From assembly GCF_033954835.1 (NCBI RefSeq), contig NZ_CP121471.1, positions 930,001 to 994,000 on the forward strand: a DNA stretch of 64,000 bases. Direction: 5' to 3'. Under the pieces are notes generated by a model that was given only the letters and a program-made list of their open reading frames with translations, was not told where the DNA came from and searched no databases. Below, piece after piece: positions 24,326 to 35,605 of the stretch. A program made the position numbers and the translations under genes. The DNA is from Thiorhodovibrio frisius (GTDB lineage: Bacteria; Pseudomonadota; Gammaproteobacteria; Chromatiales; Chromatiaceae). How positions within the stretch are numbered: the first letter of the stretch is position 1; the number at the start of each line of letters is the position of its first letter.

Positions 24326-27300
24326 TCACCTCACCCACTCCGCCGACCAAACCTCCGCCTGCGCCAGCACGGTCTGCACGGCGGCTGCCTGCAAGTCAGG
24401 TGGATACCCGTACTTACGCAAAATCCGCTTCACCAGCACCCGTATCTTGGCCCGCGCGTTCTCCCGGTGCGCCCAGTCGACGGTGATGTTGCCCTGGAGC
24501 TTGATGAGCAATTCATGGGCGATGACCTTGAGTTCATCGCTACCCATGACCTCGACGGCGCTTTCGTTCTCCGCGAGGGCGTCGTAGAAGGCCAGCTCTT
24601 CTCGGCTGAGCCCTTCCTCCTCGCCGCGCGCTTGTGCCGCGCGGACATCCTTGGCCATGTCGATGAGTTCTTGCAGCACTTCGGCGGTGCTGATGGCGTT
24701 GGTGTGGTAGCGGGCGATGGCGTCCTCCAGGCGTTCGGAGAATTTGCGGCTTTCGGTGACGTTGCTTTTGCTGCGCGAGCGCACTTGGTCGTTGAGCAGT
24801 TTGCGCAGGGCTTCGAGCGCGAGGTTCTTTTGCTTGGTCTGGGCGATCTCGGCGAGGAACTCATCAGACAGGATGGAGATGTCCGGGGAGTTGATGCCGG
24901 CAGCGCCGAGGATGTCGACGATCTCGGTGGAGACGACGGAGCGGTCGATCAGTTGGGCGATGGCGGCGTCGCGCTCGGCGCTGCTGTGGCCGGCGCCGAT
25001 GCTGGTTTTCACCAACGCGGCGCGGATGGCCTGGAAGAAACCCACCTCGTCGCGGATCGCCTTGGCTTCTTCGCTGGCTGAGGCCAGGGCGTAGGCTTTG
25101 GACAGTTGCAGCACGGCATCGGCAAAGCGGCGGTGGGCGCGCTTCTTGGCGGTGTCGTCGGTTTCGCGCGCGGCGGCTTGTTGCTGTTTGGTGAGAATCC
25201 ATTCGATGGCGCGGCCCATCAGGGCCAGGCGCTCGTTGGGCGTGCCGGTCAGCGCGGCCTGATACTCGAAGCCATAAAACATCGCCTGCACGATCTCGAA
25301 CTTCTCCAGCATCACCGCGACGGCTGCGGCGGTATCGACGCCGGTGCGCTCGCGGTCCGAGGGCGAGTATTGGCCGAGGGCTTCTTTCAGGCGCTGGGCG
25401 ATGCCGATGTAATCGACCACCAGCCCGGCGGGTTTGTCGCGGAACACGCGGTTGACCCGGGCGATGGCCTGCATGAGTCCGTGGCCGCGCATGGGCTTGT
25501 CGACATAGAGGGTGTGCAGCGCGGGGGCATCAAAGCCGGTCAGCCACATGTCCCGCACGATCACCAGCTTGAGCGGATCGTTGGGGTTCTTGGCGCGGGT
25601 GGCCAGGCGTTCGCGCTGGGCTTTGTTGCCGATGTAGGGCTGCCAGTGCTCGGGGTCGGAGGCGGAGCCGGTCATCACGATCTTGACCGCGCCCTGGTCT
25701 TCGGCGTCGCTGTGCCAGTCTGGGCGCAGGGCGACGATGGCCTGGTACATGGCGACACAGATGCGCCGGCTCATGCAGGCGATCATGGCCTTGCCGTCCA
25801 GGGCTTCGAGCCGGCGCTCGAAATGCTCGACAATGTCGGCGGCGATGCGCTCGACACGATCCTCGGCACCGACCAGCGCCTCGATGCGCGACCATTTGCG
25901 CTTGAGGCGTTCCTCGACCCGGTCATCGTCGGCGTCGTCGGTCAGTTCGTCGATCTCCTCGTCCAGCTCGGTCTTCTTGTCCTCGGGCAGCGCGATGCGC
26001 GCCAGGCGGCTTTCGTAGTAGATCGGCACGGTGGCGCCGTCTTCGACCGCGCGGCTGATGTCGTAGATGTCGATGTACTGGCCGAACAGCGCCGGGGTGT
26101 TCACGTCCTCGGCTTCGATGGGCGTGCCGGTGAAGCCGATGAAGGAGGCGTTGGGCAGGGCATCGCGCAGGTGTTTGGCAAAGCCATAGCCGACCGCGCC
26201 GGTCTTGCTGTCCACCTTGGCTGCGAGCCCGTACTGGCTGCGGTGGGCCTCGTCGGCGATGACGACGATGTTGCGGCGGTCGCTGAGCTGGCCGAGACGG
26301 GCTTCGCCTTTGTCCGGGGCGAACTTCTGAATGGTGGTGAAGATCACCCCACCAGAGGCGCGCTGGAGCGCGGTGCGCAGATCGGCGCGGCTGTTGGCCT
26401 GTTGTGGTGTCTGGCGCAGCAGGTCGCGGCACATGACGAAGGTGCCGAAGAGCTGATCGTCGAGGTCGTTGCGGTCGGTGATGACCACGATGGTTGGATT
26501 GGCCATGGCTGGGTGGCGCACCAGTTGGCCGACGTAGAAGGCCATCAGCAGGCTTTTGCCGGAGCCTTGGGTGTGCCAGATCACGCCGATGCGGCGGTCG
26601 CCACGGCGGTAGCCTTTCACACCAGGCAGGCCATAGGCTTCAGGGTCTTCCCCAAGATTCGGGCGGGCATCAGGATCGGCCAGCGCGAGCGCGCGCAGGG
26701 TGGAGGCGATTGCGCGCAGCACGGCATGGAACTGATGGTAGCCGGCGAGGATCTTGACCGGCCCGGCATCGGTGCGCCCGAAGACGGTGAAGTCGCGCAG
26801 CAAGGCGAGCAGGCGCGGGCGCTCCAGCGCGCCCTGGACCAGCACCGGCTGCTCCGGGGTGCCATCGGGGGCGATGGTCTCGCCGTCGATGGTGCGCCAG
26901 CGCATGAAGCGCTCGGCATTGGCGGTCAGGGAGCCGATGCGCGCCATCTGGCCATCGGAGATGACCAGCGCGGCATTGGTCCGAAACAGGCTGGGGATCT
27001 CGGCCTTGTAGGTCTGGAACTGTTGGTAGGCGGTATGGATGCTGGCCTGTTCACTGCTCGGGCTTTTCAGCTCAAACACCACCAGCGGCAGGCCATTGAT
27101 GAAGAGCACCACATCGGCGCGGCGGTTGTGACCGGCTTCGATGACGGTGAATTGCTGCACCGCGAGCCAGTCGTTGCGCTCTGGATGGTCGAAGTCGATC
27201 AGCCGAACCTGGCCGCCGGTCAGGGTGCCGTCCTCGGCGTAGAGATCGATTCCCACGCCCTCGGTGATCAGGCCATGCAGGCGGCGGTTTTCCTCGATCA

Positions 27301-27544
27301 GCGACGGCGCGACAGTGGCGATGACTTGGCGCAGGGCATCGGCGCGGGCCTCGGGTGGGAGATCTGGGTTGAGCCGGTCAATGGCGGCTTGCAGGCGTCC
27401 CAGTAGCAGCACATCGGAGAAGGCGTCGCGCTCGGCGGCCTGGCCGTCGGGGCCGATCTCGGCTTCGGTGGTGGTTTGATAGCCGAGGTCGGCCAGCTCG
27501 GTGAGCAGGGCGGCTTCGATGTCGGCTTCAGTCAGAAACGCCAT
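24326..27544 (-). CDS. hsdR: Type I restriction endonuclease subunit R
   Basis: This 1072-aa protein has an N-terminal PD-(D/E)XK nuclease with [11 protein letters not shown] (about 155-165), a SWI2-type helicase with [12 protein letters not shown] (about 323-335), the DEAH box [13 protein letters not shown] near 430, [10 protein letters not shown], and [21 protein letters not shown]-terminal helical region binds the methylase core. HsdR cuts DNA after ATP-driven translocation when the complex meets unmodified sites. It is the last gene of the hsd operon and its start overlaps the RHH gene by 17 bp. It looks intact. Its 3' end has two extra partial copies downstream. Confidence 0.95.
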   Translation of the reverse strand: MAFLTEADIEAALLTELADLGYQTTTEAEIGPDGQAAERDAFSDVLLLGRLQAAIDRLNPDLPPEARADALRQVIATVAPSLIEENRRLHGLITEGVGIDLYAEDGTLTGGQVRLIDFDHPERNDWLAVQQFTVIEAGHNRRADVVLFINGLPLVVFELKSPSSEQASIHTAYQQFQTYKAEIPSLFRTNAALVISDGQMARIGSLTANAERFMRWRTIDGETIAPDGTPEQPVLVQGALERPRLLALLRDFTVFGRTDAGPVKILAGYHQFHAVLRAIASTLRALALADPDARPNLGEDPEAYGLPGVKGYRRGDRRIGVIWHTQGSGKSLLMAFYVGQLVRHPAMANPTIVVITDRNDLDDQLFGTFVMCRDLLRQTPQQANSRADLRTALQRASGGVIFTTIQKFAPDKGEARLGQLSDRRNIVVIADEAHRSQYGLAAKVDSKTGAVGYGFAKHLRDALPNASFIGFTGTPIEAEDVNTPALFGQYIDIYDISRAVEDGATVPIYYESRLARIALPEDKKTELDEEIDELTDDADDDRVEERLKRKWSRIEALVGAEDRVERIAADIVEHFERRLEALDGKAMIACMSRRICVAMYQAIVALRPDWHSDAEDQGAVKIVMTGSASDPEHWQPYIGNKAQRERLATRAKNPNDPLKLVIVRDMWLTGFDAPALHTLYVDKPMRGHGLMQAIARVNRVFRDKPAGLVVDYIGIAQRLKEALGQYSPSDRERTGVDTAAAVAVMLEKFEIVQAMFYGFEYQAALTGTPNERLALMGRAIEWILTKQQQAAARETDDTAKKRAHRRFADAVLQLSKAYALASASEEAKAIRDEVGFFQAIRAALVKTSIGAGHSSAERDAAIAQLIDRSVVSTEIVDILGAAGINSPDISILSDEFLAEIAQTKQKNLALEALRKLLNDQVRSRSKSNVTESRKFSERLEDAIARYHTNAISTAEVLQELIDMAKDVRAAQARGEEEGLSREELAFYDALAENESAVEVMGSDELKVIAHELLIKLQGNITVDWAHRENARAKIRVLVKRILRKYGYPPDLQAAAVQTVLAQAEVWSAEWVR

Positions 27545-27746
27545 GGCTCATCGCCTTGTCGAGCAGTTCGAGTCCGTGCGCGTGCTGGCCTTGGCCACGC
27601 TGGGCGCGGGCGCGAAAGCGTGCCTCGGCGTCGGCGTCGGCGACCAGATGGCCGGCCATGGCGTCGATGCTCTGGCCGCGATCTTGCGCGATCTCATGGA
27701 GGCGCTGATAGGTCTCGTCGGGTAGTGTCAGGGTGAGCGAAGTCAT
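27528..27746 (-). CDS. Ribbon-helix-helix-type small protein (putative antitoxin) in the hsd operon
   Basis: This 72-aa protein begins [20 protein letters not shown] and continues [18 protein letters not shown], a CopG/RHH-like strand-helix-helix. The ATG overlaps the PIN gene stop (ATGA), and its end overlaps the hsdR start. As an antitoxin candidate it is redundant with the protein at 28159, unless one regulates the operon. Confidence 0.7.
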   Translation of the reverse strand: MTSLTLTLPDETYQRLHEIAQDRGQSIDAMAGHLVADADAEARFRARAQRGQGQHAHGLELLDKAMSHGVSD

Positions 27747-28171
27747 GATGGCGTAAACCAGTTTTCCAATACGAGACCGTCAAACGCGCGAAAGTCGCGC
27801 AGGTTGCGGGTCACCAGGACCAAGCCATTGGTGGCGGCAATCGCGGCGATTTGCGCGTCCGCATAGGCCGGCGGTTGACCCAAGCGGCGCAAGCGGGCGC
27901 TTTCAGTGGCCTGCCAGGTCGCCGCTTCGGTGTCGAATGGCAGGATGGGCAGGCAGGGCTGCACGCGGGACACCAGATAATCCTGAATCTGCGCGCGACG
28001 CCGGCCCGGTTCGAGCAGCTGCATCCCAAACAGCAATTCTTGCCAAGTCACACTGGCCAGTGCCAACTTTGAGGCATGGGCTTCAAGGTTTTGCACCACT
28101 CCAGGATTTGGCATTTTCGCTAAGGGTACGGAGAGGACATTGGTGTCCAGCAAATAGCTCAATCGAGCCAT
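27743..28171 (-). CDS. PIN-domain toxin, VapC type, inside the hsd operon
   Basis: This 142-aa protein has LSYLLDTNVLSVPL (Asp 9), SVTWQELLFG (Glu near 45), AYADAQIAAIA (Asp near 103) and VTRNLRDFRAFDG (Asp near 123), a full PIN set. It overlaps the upstream small gene by 13 bp and couples to the RHH gene downstream. Embedding a PIN toxin between hsdS and hsdR may penalise loss of the restriction locus. Confidence 0.9.
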   Translation of the reverse strand: MARLSYLLDTNVLSVPLAKMPNPGVVQNLEAHASKLALASVTWQELLFGMQLLEPGRRRAQIQDYLVSRVQPCLPILPFDTEAATWQATESARLRRLGQPPAYADAQIAAIAATNGLVLVTRNLRDFRAFDGLVLENWFTPS

Positions 28172-28440
28172 GGGAACGGCTCCTGAGTGGAGCGATCCCG
28201 CCAGCTATCGATCTCTCCAGGCGCCCAGTCAATTGGCTCGAAATCGCGCGCGGCGCGCATGTTCAGCACGGATTGCCAAAAGTTTGCCGATTCGTTGGGC
28301 GGTTCGACCGCGCTGGTCTTTGGGGAACCTTCCACGAGCGGGCGCACGATCACTTGCAGGCGGCGGTGTTCCCACTCCGGCGGCAGGTCGATGCACAATT
28401 GTTTGGGCGCGTCGTCGATTTGGCTTTGCAGGATGGTCAT
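28159..28440 (-). CDS. Putative antitoxin preceding the PIN toxin
   Basis: This 93-aa protein begins MTILQSQIDDAPKQLCIDLP, followed by EWEHRRLQVIVRPL, a short beta-rich N-terminus like those of small antitoxins paired with PIN toxins. An acidic tail (DSWRDRSTQEPFPWLD) follows. GAGG lies 11 nt upstream of the ATG. It starts 25 bp after the hsdS stop, so it is in the hsd transcript. Confidence 0.7.
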   Translation of the reverse strand: MTILQSQIDDAPKQLCIDLPPEWEHRRLQVIVRPLVEGSPKTSAVEPPNESANFWQSVLNMRAARDFEPIDWAPGEIDSWRDRSTQEPFPWLD

Positions 28441-28465
28441 GGTTGGTCAGACCTCATGGTTGGGA

Positions 28466-29750
28466 TCACAACACCGCATCCACCGCACGCTCGGCGTCGC
28501 GCAGGCGGATTTCGCCGGACATCAGCTTGGGGAGCAGGAGATCGCGGGTTTGGGCGAGTGTTGTACTTTCAGCAGATAGCCTTTTTGCTGATTCCCAGAC
28601 TAGCTCGCCGAATGTCTCGAAGGCTTGATAAACTTCGTCAGGTGCGCGAGGAATCAAGATATGATCGAGATCAACTTTCCTGAAACCGGCCTGAACCGCG
28701 CGCGCAGAACCGCCGGAGATTTGTTGGCGGAATTCACCAGATCCTATATAAGTTGCCAACCATTCTCGACAAGGAAACCTAGGTTCAACTCTAACTAACG
28801 CAACATTGATAGCACCGCTTAGTCCCCGGCATAGCCTACCTAAAGAATCTTTCTTGTCGCCAGAGCCTGTACCGTATCGGCCAATACAGATATCATCAAT
28901 CGATACCTTTCTGAGCCTTGTAGAGTCTGGAACGTAAGTTATATGAGCATCAGTATCGAAATCTCTGATCTGCAGAAGCCTGGTATACCCTGGCTTTGGC
29001 TCTGAGATGAATTCCTTAGCTGGTGGCTGCGACCCACCACGGAAGCTCATGAACGAGCTTAACGGTTTGGACTCCCACCCCACCGGCTTATCCTCATCAT
29101 CCAGCGCGTCGGGGAACAGCGCCCAAAGCTCCGGGGCGAGATAGGGCGCGCCGCCTTCGGCCTTGGTGCGGGTGGGGCCGAAGTCCACGAACCAATCCTT
29201 GAACAACGCCCGCGCCAGGGCTTCCAGCGTCTCGTTGGTCTGGCGGTTGAGTTCGATTTTGTCGTCGAGTGCTCCGAGAAGAGCGCCGATTAATCCTTCA
29301 ACTTCTCCTAGTCGCGGAATTCGCAAAGATTTAAGGGCAGGGATACGAACATTGCTTACTGTCGAACCCGTTCCCTCGTTCCAAAATATTTGATGTCTAG
29401 CATATTCCGAACGAAGTGAATAAAAGAGGTAATGTCTGTCTATCTCTTTTTTTGGCCGTAGAAGAACTTGCCGTTGACCGAGGCAACATTCCAAGCCTTC
29501 CGGTATAAGACAAACCTCTCCCATAGGGGCTTCTCGCGTAAAAATAATGTCTCCAGCTATGGGTTTGGCGCGCTTTATGCGTCTTTCAAAATCTTCTTGA
29601 TGAGTAAAGCTTGGTTCAGTGAGATTTAACCGACCATCTCGGATATTCTGATTTCTAATAACTACGAAGCCGGAATCAGTCCACTTAGGCGTGAAGTGCG
29701 GGCAATCAATAACGAACTCGCACATATCCGCCAGCGATGTTGTTGATAGA

Positions 29751-29758
<8 letters not shown>
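28466..29758 (-). CDS. hsdS: Type I restriction-modification specificity subunit S
   Basis: This 430-aa protein has two target-recognition halves (about 1-150 and 215-370), each followed by a conserved helix: [20 protein letters not shown] near 165 and [27 protein letters not shown] near the end. The start (ATG at 29758) overlaps hsdM by 8 bp. The recognition domains are AT-rich compared with the central and flanking sequence, as expected for exchanged specificity domains. It directs both methylation and cutting; the recognised sequence cannot be read from the gene. Confidence 0.93.
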
Positions 29759-31346
<1,588 letters not shown>

Positions 31347-32095
31347 GGGGCTCCGCCAACAGGCATTGTGGAATGAGCCGCACTGGCAGTTACCCGATTC
31401 CGTTGACAAGGAACCGGGATGAACATGCAGGCGCGATAGCCTGAGTCTAGGTCAAAAGCCGCACACTGGAAACCCGGACTAGGACACATCAAGCCAAGTT
31501 GCGCTCAAAGACACCGGTCCGCATTGCGAAAAACGGCTGATTGATACTTTGCGACCTTGTAGGGAAATTCCCTACAAATACCCCGCCAGACGGAACATTT
31601 GGCCTCAATGCGTGAAAGATACCCTCGCGCTAGCGAGGGGTTATCTGTGTTCTTCAATTAAAGGCAATTAAAGGGGCCGTGGTCGAGTTTTTTGCAGAAT
31701 AAGGGTCTGATTTATAATTGAAGATGCCTGTGTCGAATTATTTGGCGAGCGAGGCAAAAACAAACTTACCCTGGCCCGAATAAATTGCCTGATAAAAAAG
31801 GTAGCCGATGCCTTCCATATCGCTGTCTCGGCCTGCCATTGGATCAATTTTCTGCTGACCTGGAGTTGCACGCATTTTGCCAGCGCTGCTAAGCGTTCGC
31901 TGATCGAACGCGTTTGCCGTAACCTTGGTCTTTGGAATCACCGAATCACTGCTCCCCCGAAGCGCTAATGGGAGGCGACTCCGATGCAGACTCACCCGAT
32001 TGTCGAAGAAGCGCGGCGGCTGCCTGATCGGTATTCTAGTGTGCATTGTTGCCATACTGACGCCATGGCTCGCGCTCTCGAAGACATCGCTGATC
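31347..32095. other. Region between the divergent hsdM and the permease gene
   Basis: About 750 bp without a supported gene. It holds the palindrome at 31557-31577, a second hairpin (CCCTCGC/GCGAGGG near 31623-31640) and AT-rich promoter-like sequence around 31705-31720. A minus-strand frame spans 31738-32172 but has no ribosome site or recognisable family. Confidence 0.5.
31557..31577. promoter_or_regulatory. 21-bp perfect dyad TTGTAGGGAA-N-TTCCCTACAA
   Basis: Ten-base arms around one central base form an operator-like palindrome 211 bp upstream of hsdM. It may bind a regulator of the restriction operon or be a dispersed short palindrome. No local regulator gene is obvious. Confidence 0.5.
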
Positions 32096-32950
32096 ATGGT
32101 TACTGAAGGCATCATAGACACCGGAACCAGCAGGGTTGGGTCGAGCAGAGATCCGCTGCTGGTGCTGGCCATTGCGATTCTGGCGCTGTGGCTGCTCGCG
32201 GCGATCTTTGCGCCCTGGCTGGGGCTGTCACCGAATCAGATCGACCTGCCGCGGATTCTGGCACCACCGGATGCGAGCTTGTGGTTGGGTGCGGATGATC
32301 TTGGTCGCCCGGTGCTTGATCGAGTGCTGATGGGCGCGCGTACTGCGCTCGCGGTCGGGCTTGGTGTGGTGGTGGTCTCAGCGCTGATTGGTTCGCTGAT
32401 TGGTGGTTTCGCCGCGCTGGCGGGTGGGCTGTGGGATTTGCTGATCGTGCGGCTGATCGATATCTTTCTGGCCTTTCCGGGAATCCTGCTCGCCATTGCG
32501 CTGGCTGGTATTCTGGGGCCCGGCTTGGGCAACCTGGTCATCGCCCTGGCATCGGTCGGTTGGGTTGGCTATGCGCGCCTGGCGCGCGCTCAGGTGCTGT
32601 CGCTGCGCTCGCGCGAGCATGTGCTGGCCGCGCGTGCGCTCGGGGTCGGCGACGGACGCATTCTGCTGCGTCATCTGCTGCCGTTGGCCGCCGCACCACT
32701 GCTGGTGGAGGCCACCTTTGGCGTTGCCGCCGCCGTGATCTCCGAGGCCGGACTGTCATTTCTCGGGCTTGGCGTGCAGCCGCCGGCGGCATCCTGGGGC
32801 AGTATGATTCGCGACGGGGTCGGGGCTTTGCTGGTGGCGCCTCATCTGGTGCTCGCCCCTGGCATAGCCTTGCTGCTGGTGGTCTTGGCAATCAATCGGG
32901 TCGGGGATGCTTGGCGCGACCGGCTTGACGTGCGCGGCCGGGTGGTTTGA
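32096..32950 (+). CDS. ABC transporter permease of the DppC/OppC family
   Basis: The start is uncertain; the ATG at 32096 gives 284 aa and the usual family length, while an in-frame ATG at 31925 would add an atypical extension. There is an N-terminal membrane segment (LLVLAIAILALWLLAAIFA), then the family motif LGADDLGRPVLDRVLMGAR. Five further segments follow, with the coupling motif VLAARALGVGDGRILLRHLLP that contacts the ATPase. It transports peptides or similar solutes across the inner membrane with DppB, two ATPases and a binding protein. None of these partners lies nearby, so it is an orphan here. nagZ follows 84 bp downstream. Confidence 0.88.
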   Translation: MVTEGIIDTGTSRVGSSRDPLLVLAIAILALWLLAAIFAPWLGLSPNQIDLPRILAPPDASLWLGADDLGRPVLDRVLMGARTALAVGLGVVVVSALIGSLIGGFAALAGGLWDLLIVRLIDIFLAFPGILLAIALAGILGPGLGNLVIALASVGWVGYARLARAQVLSLRSREHVLAARALGVGDGRILLRHLLPLAAAPLLVEATFGVAAAVISEAGLSFLGLGVQPPAASWGSMIRDGVGALLVAPHLVLAPGIALLLVVLAINRVGDAWRDRLDVRGRVV

Positions 32951-33034
32951 TATTTGGCTGACTCTATACCCAGAACGAGCCGAAATCTCAAAGGGTTTCG
33001 GTATAACAGGTAGATATCCCATGGGGAAATTTGG

Positions 33035-34102
33035 ATGACGGCGCGTATCGGACCCGTGATGCTGGATTTGGAAGGTGAGACCCTTAGTGGCGAGGAGCGC
33101 GAGCTGCTTGATCATCCGGCCGTTGGCGGGGTGATTTTATTTTCGCGCAATTACCATCACCCGGAGCAATTGCAGTCGCTGGTGGGCGAGATTCGAGCGG
33201 TTTCCGGGCGGTCCCTGCTGATTGCCGTTGACCAGGAAGGTGGGCGCGTGCAGCGCTTTCGTGATGGCTTCACGCGTTTTCCGCCAGCGCGCGTTTTTGG
33301 CCAACTCCATGCGAGCGACCCCGCCGCTGCCCGTCAGGCCGCAAGTGATCTGGCCTGGCTGTTGGCGAGCGAACTGCTTGAGGTGGGGCTCGATTTCAGC
33401 TTCGCTCCGGTGCTGGATCTCGATTTTGGCCTGAGCGCGGTGATCGGTGATCGTGCCTTTGCAGGCGATCCGGAAACCGTCATTGCGCTTGCTGGCGCTT
33501 GGATCATCGGCGCGCGCGCGGCGGGCATGGCCTCTTGCGGCAAGCATTTTCCCGGTCATGGCGGGGTGGTGGAGGATTCGCACGCGGAGTTCCCGGTCGA
33601 CCGTCGCCCGGCCGCGACGCTGCGCGAGGTCGATCTGCAACCCTTTAAGGCGTTGATTGCAACCGGATTGGACGCGGTGATGCCGGCACATGTGGTCTAT
33701 CCAGCGGTCGACGCGCAGCCGGCCGGATTCTCCGCTGTATGGCTTCAGCAGATTTTGCGCGATGAGCTTGGGTTTGATGGTGTGATCTTCAGCGATGATC
33801 TCAGCATGACCGCTGCGGAGGTGGCTGGTAGCTATCCGGAGCGCGCGCACGCGGCACTGGATGCCGGCTGCGACATGGTCATTGTGTGCAACAACCGTTT
33901 GGCCGCCATGTCTGTGGTTGAGTCTCTGGTCGCCTTTGATGACCCGGCGAGCGCCCGACGTCTGGCGCGCCTGAGAGCACGTGATCCCATATCCGATGAG
34001 GTCAGCGCCGGGTCGTCGTCGGCCAAGCGGCGCGAGCAGGCGGCACAGGCGCTGGCGCGGCTGCGCCCGCTGAGTGACGGCGAGGTGTCGACTTCGGTCT
34101 GA
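33035..34102 (+). CDS. nagZ: Beta-N-acetylhexosaminidase NagZ
   Basis: This 355-aa glycoside hydrolase family 3 protein contains IGPVMLDLEG, the loop AVDQEGGRVQRF near 68, KHFPGHG followed by EDSH (the catalytic His loop, about 170-188) and FSDDLSMTAAEVAG with the nucleophile Asp near 254. It removes N-acetylglucosamine from anhydromuropeptides in the cytoplasm during peptidoglycan recycling. It precedes hpt by 79 bp, the order seen in related bacteria. Length and motifs are normal. Confidence 0.95.
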   Translation: MTARIGPVMLDLEGETLSGEERELLDHPAVGGVILFSRNYHHPEQLQSLVGEIRAVSGRSLLIAVDQEGGRVQRFRDGFTRFPPARVFGQLHASDPAAARQAASDLAWLLASELLEVGLDFSFAPVLDLDFGLSAVIGDRAFAGDPETVIALAGAWIIGARAAGMASCGKHFPGHGGVVEDSHAEFPVDRRPAATLREVDLQPFKALIATGLDAVMPAHVVYPAVDAQPAGFSAVWLQQILRDELGFDGVIFSDDLSMTAAEVAGSYPERAHAALDAGCDMVIVCNNRLAAMSVVESLVAFDDPASARRLARLRARDPISDEVSAGSSSAKRREQAAQALARLRPLSDGEVSTSV

Positions 34103-34181
34103 CAGCAATCCTCCTGGCCTTCATGACTCCCGCTTTTTTGTTGCCCCTTTCTGTCGCCACGGCCTCCATGGAGAAGCCTGT

Positions 34182-34742
34182 ATGAACAAAATGACTCTCG
34201 AGACCTACCAGGGCGTTGCCGAGCGTGCCGAGTGCCTGTTTGATCGTCCGGCGGTCGAGGCCGCCTTTGATCGCATGGCCGATGCGCTTGACCAGCGACT
34301 GGCGGCTCTCGACCCTATTGTGCTCAGTGTTATGACCGGTGGCGTGGTGACGGCCGGCATTCTGCTGCCCCGACTGCGTTTTCCGCTGCGCCTGAGCTAT
34401 GTGCATGCAACCCGCTATCGCGAGGGCACGCGCGGCGGCGCCATGGAGTGGAAATACCGTCCGTCGGATGTAATCCAGGGCGAGCATGTGCTGGTGGTTG
34501 ATGACATCTTCGATGAAGGCATTACCTTGCAAGAAGTTGTCAATGCGTGTCGCGATGACGGTGCTGCGTCCGTGACCAGCGCCGTGCTGGTGGAAAAACA
34601 GCGCGAGCGCGCCTGCAACTATCGCCCCGATGTGGTTGGTTTGGTTGCGCCTGATCGCTATTTGATGGGCTACGGTCTGGACTACAAAAGCTATTTTCGC
34701 AACGCCGACGGCATCCTTGCCGCAGCCGACCAGGACGTCTGA
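34182..34742 (+). CDS. hpt: Hypoxanthine-guanine phosphoribosyltransferase
   Basis: I chose the ATG at 34182 because GGAG lies 8 nt upstream. The 186-aa protein has the PRPP-binding motif VLVVDDIFDEGITL (about 104-117), the flexible loop region with SYVHATRYREGT, and the base-binding VGLVAPDRYLMGYGLDYKSYFRN near the C-terminus. It salvages hypoxanthine or guanine to IMP or GMP. The adjoining methylthioinosine phosphorylase gene can release hypoxanthine, so the cluster makes metabolic sense. Confidence 0.93.
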   Translation: MNKMTLETYQGVAERAECLFDRPAVEAAFDRMADALDQRLAALDPIVLSVMTGGVVTAGILLPRLRFPLRLSYVHATRYREGTRGGAMEWKYRPSDVIQGEHVLVVDDIFDEGITLQEVVNACRDDGAASVTSAVLVEKQRERACNYRPDVVGLVAPDRYLMGYGLDYKSYFRNADGILAAADQDV

Positions 34743-35022
34743 ACAAGACACTCAGGGAACCCCGGGGCCAGCCCTCAACTGCTTAAGAAAACTTTAATAT
34801 AATTAAGCACTTTTTGACATTGCGGCGGCTTTGTATTAAATCTCTTTCCCTACAGGAATGGTGTTTGGGGCAGGTGGGCGAGTAGCGGAGTTTTCGCTTG
34901 ATGCTGACCTACTGGCGGGACCAGACAGATCGTAAGCGTTATTTGGCTGGTTGCCACCCATTTCGGACCATTTTTGTCGGGCACACAACGATAATTTACC
35001 AATAAGAGTATGGAGCAATCGC

Positions 35023-35475
35023 ATGGAAACACTCACCGGGTACCGTGACAGTCACTCTGATCTGCGCCAGATGATCGATGACCTGCGCCAGCTCATGCAG
35101 CCGGAGATGCTGAAAATTCGCCCTAATGCCAAAACGGCCTACCAACTGTTGTGCGATCTTGCCACCAAGGTGAAAGCGCATCTTGCCGAAGAAGACAAGC
35201 GCCTGTATCCAAACTTGCTCACGCATGAGGATCCGCGGGTGAAATCCATTGCTTGGGGATTCATCAGTGGCGAGAAACCGCTGCGGCGTTCGTTCGACGA
35301 GTACCATCGCAAGTGGCTGAAAGACTGCGATTTTAACTTTACACCGGAGTTTCTTGAGGAAACCCACGAGATTTTCGACATGGTGGCCTGCCGCATTGAT
35401 CGCGAGGAGCAGGTGTTGCTGCCAAAATTGGTTGAAGTTGGCATTTTTGCTGCCGCTGAGCGCGCCAGCGCCTAG
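35023..35475 (+). CDS. Hemerythrin (HHE) domain protein
   Basis: The ATG at 35023 has GGAG at 7 nt. The 150-aa helical protein has candidate metal ligands: His 11 (YRDSHSDLR), His 48 and Glu 51/52 (KAHLAEEDKRLYP), His 91 (DEYHRKW), His 112/Glu 113 (EETHEIFD) and Glu 127 (DREEQVLLP). These suit a non-haem di-iron site for oxygen, nitric oxide or iron sensing. It stands alone between hpt and the phosphorylase gene. Confidence 0.82.
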   Translation: METLTGYRDSHSDLRQMIDDLRQLMQPEMLKIRPNAKTAYQLLCDLATKVKAHLAEEDKRLYPNLLTHEDPRVKSIAWGFISGEKPLRRSFDEYHRKWLKDCDFNFTPEFLEETHEIFDMVACRIDREEQVLLPKLVEVGIFAAAERASA

Positions 35476-35605
35476 CGCCTGCCGGCCCCACGCCCAAGGC
35501 GCGGCGGCCAATGCCGCTTGCGCAAGTCGGGCGCGGTTGACGATTCTTCAGTAAAATCCCCCGATCATCTCAATTCAGTAGACGACGACGACGAAGGGGG
35601 CTTGC

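Larger units (their letters stand above)
23578..24710. repeat. Duplicated toxin/hsdR-end module, copy 2
   Basis: Matches 21202-22472 but lacks 140 bp of the PIN gene (corresponding to about 21778-21917). Here the hsdR end is part of the intact gene, so this is the position from which the module was most likely copied. Confidence 0.9.

Noticed and set aside
25106-27406. 766-codon plus-strand frame opposite hsdR
   Set aside because: It mirrors the GC-rich codons of hsdR; hsdR itself carries all expected motifs in order.
31738-32172. Minus-strand frame of 144 codons overlapping the 5' side of the permease
   Set aside because: No ribosome site and no domain; the C-terminal part looks protein-like but the rest does not, so I left it out.
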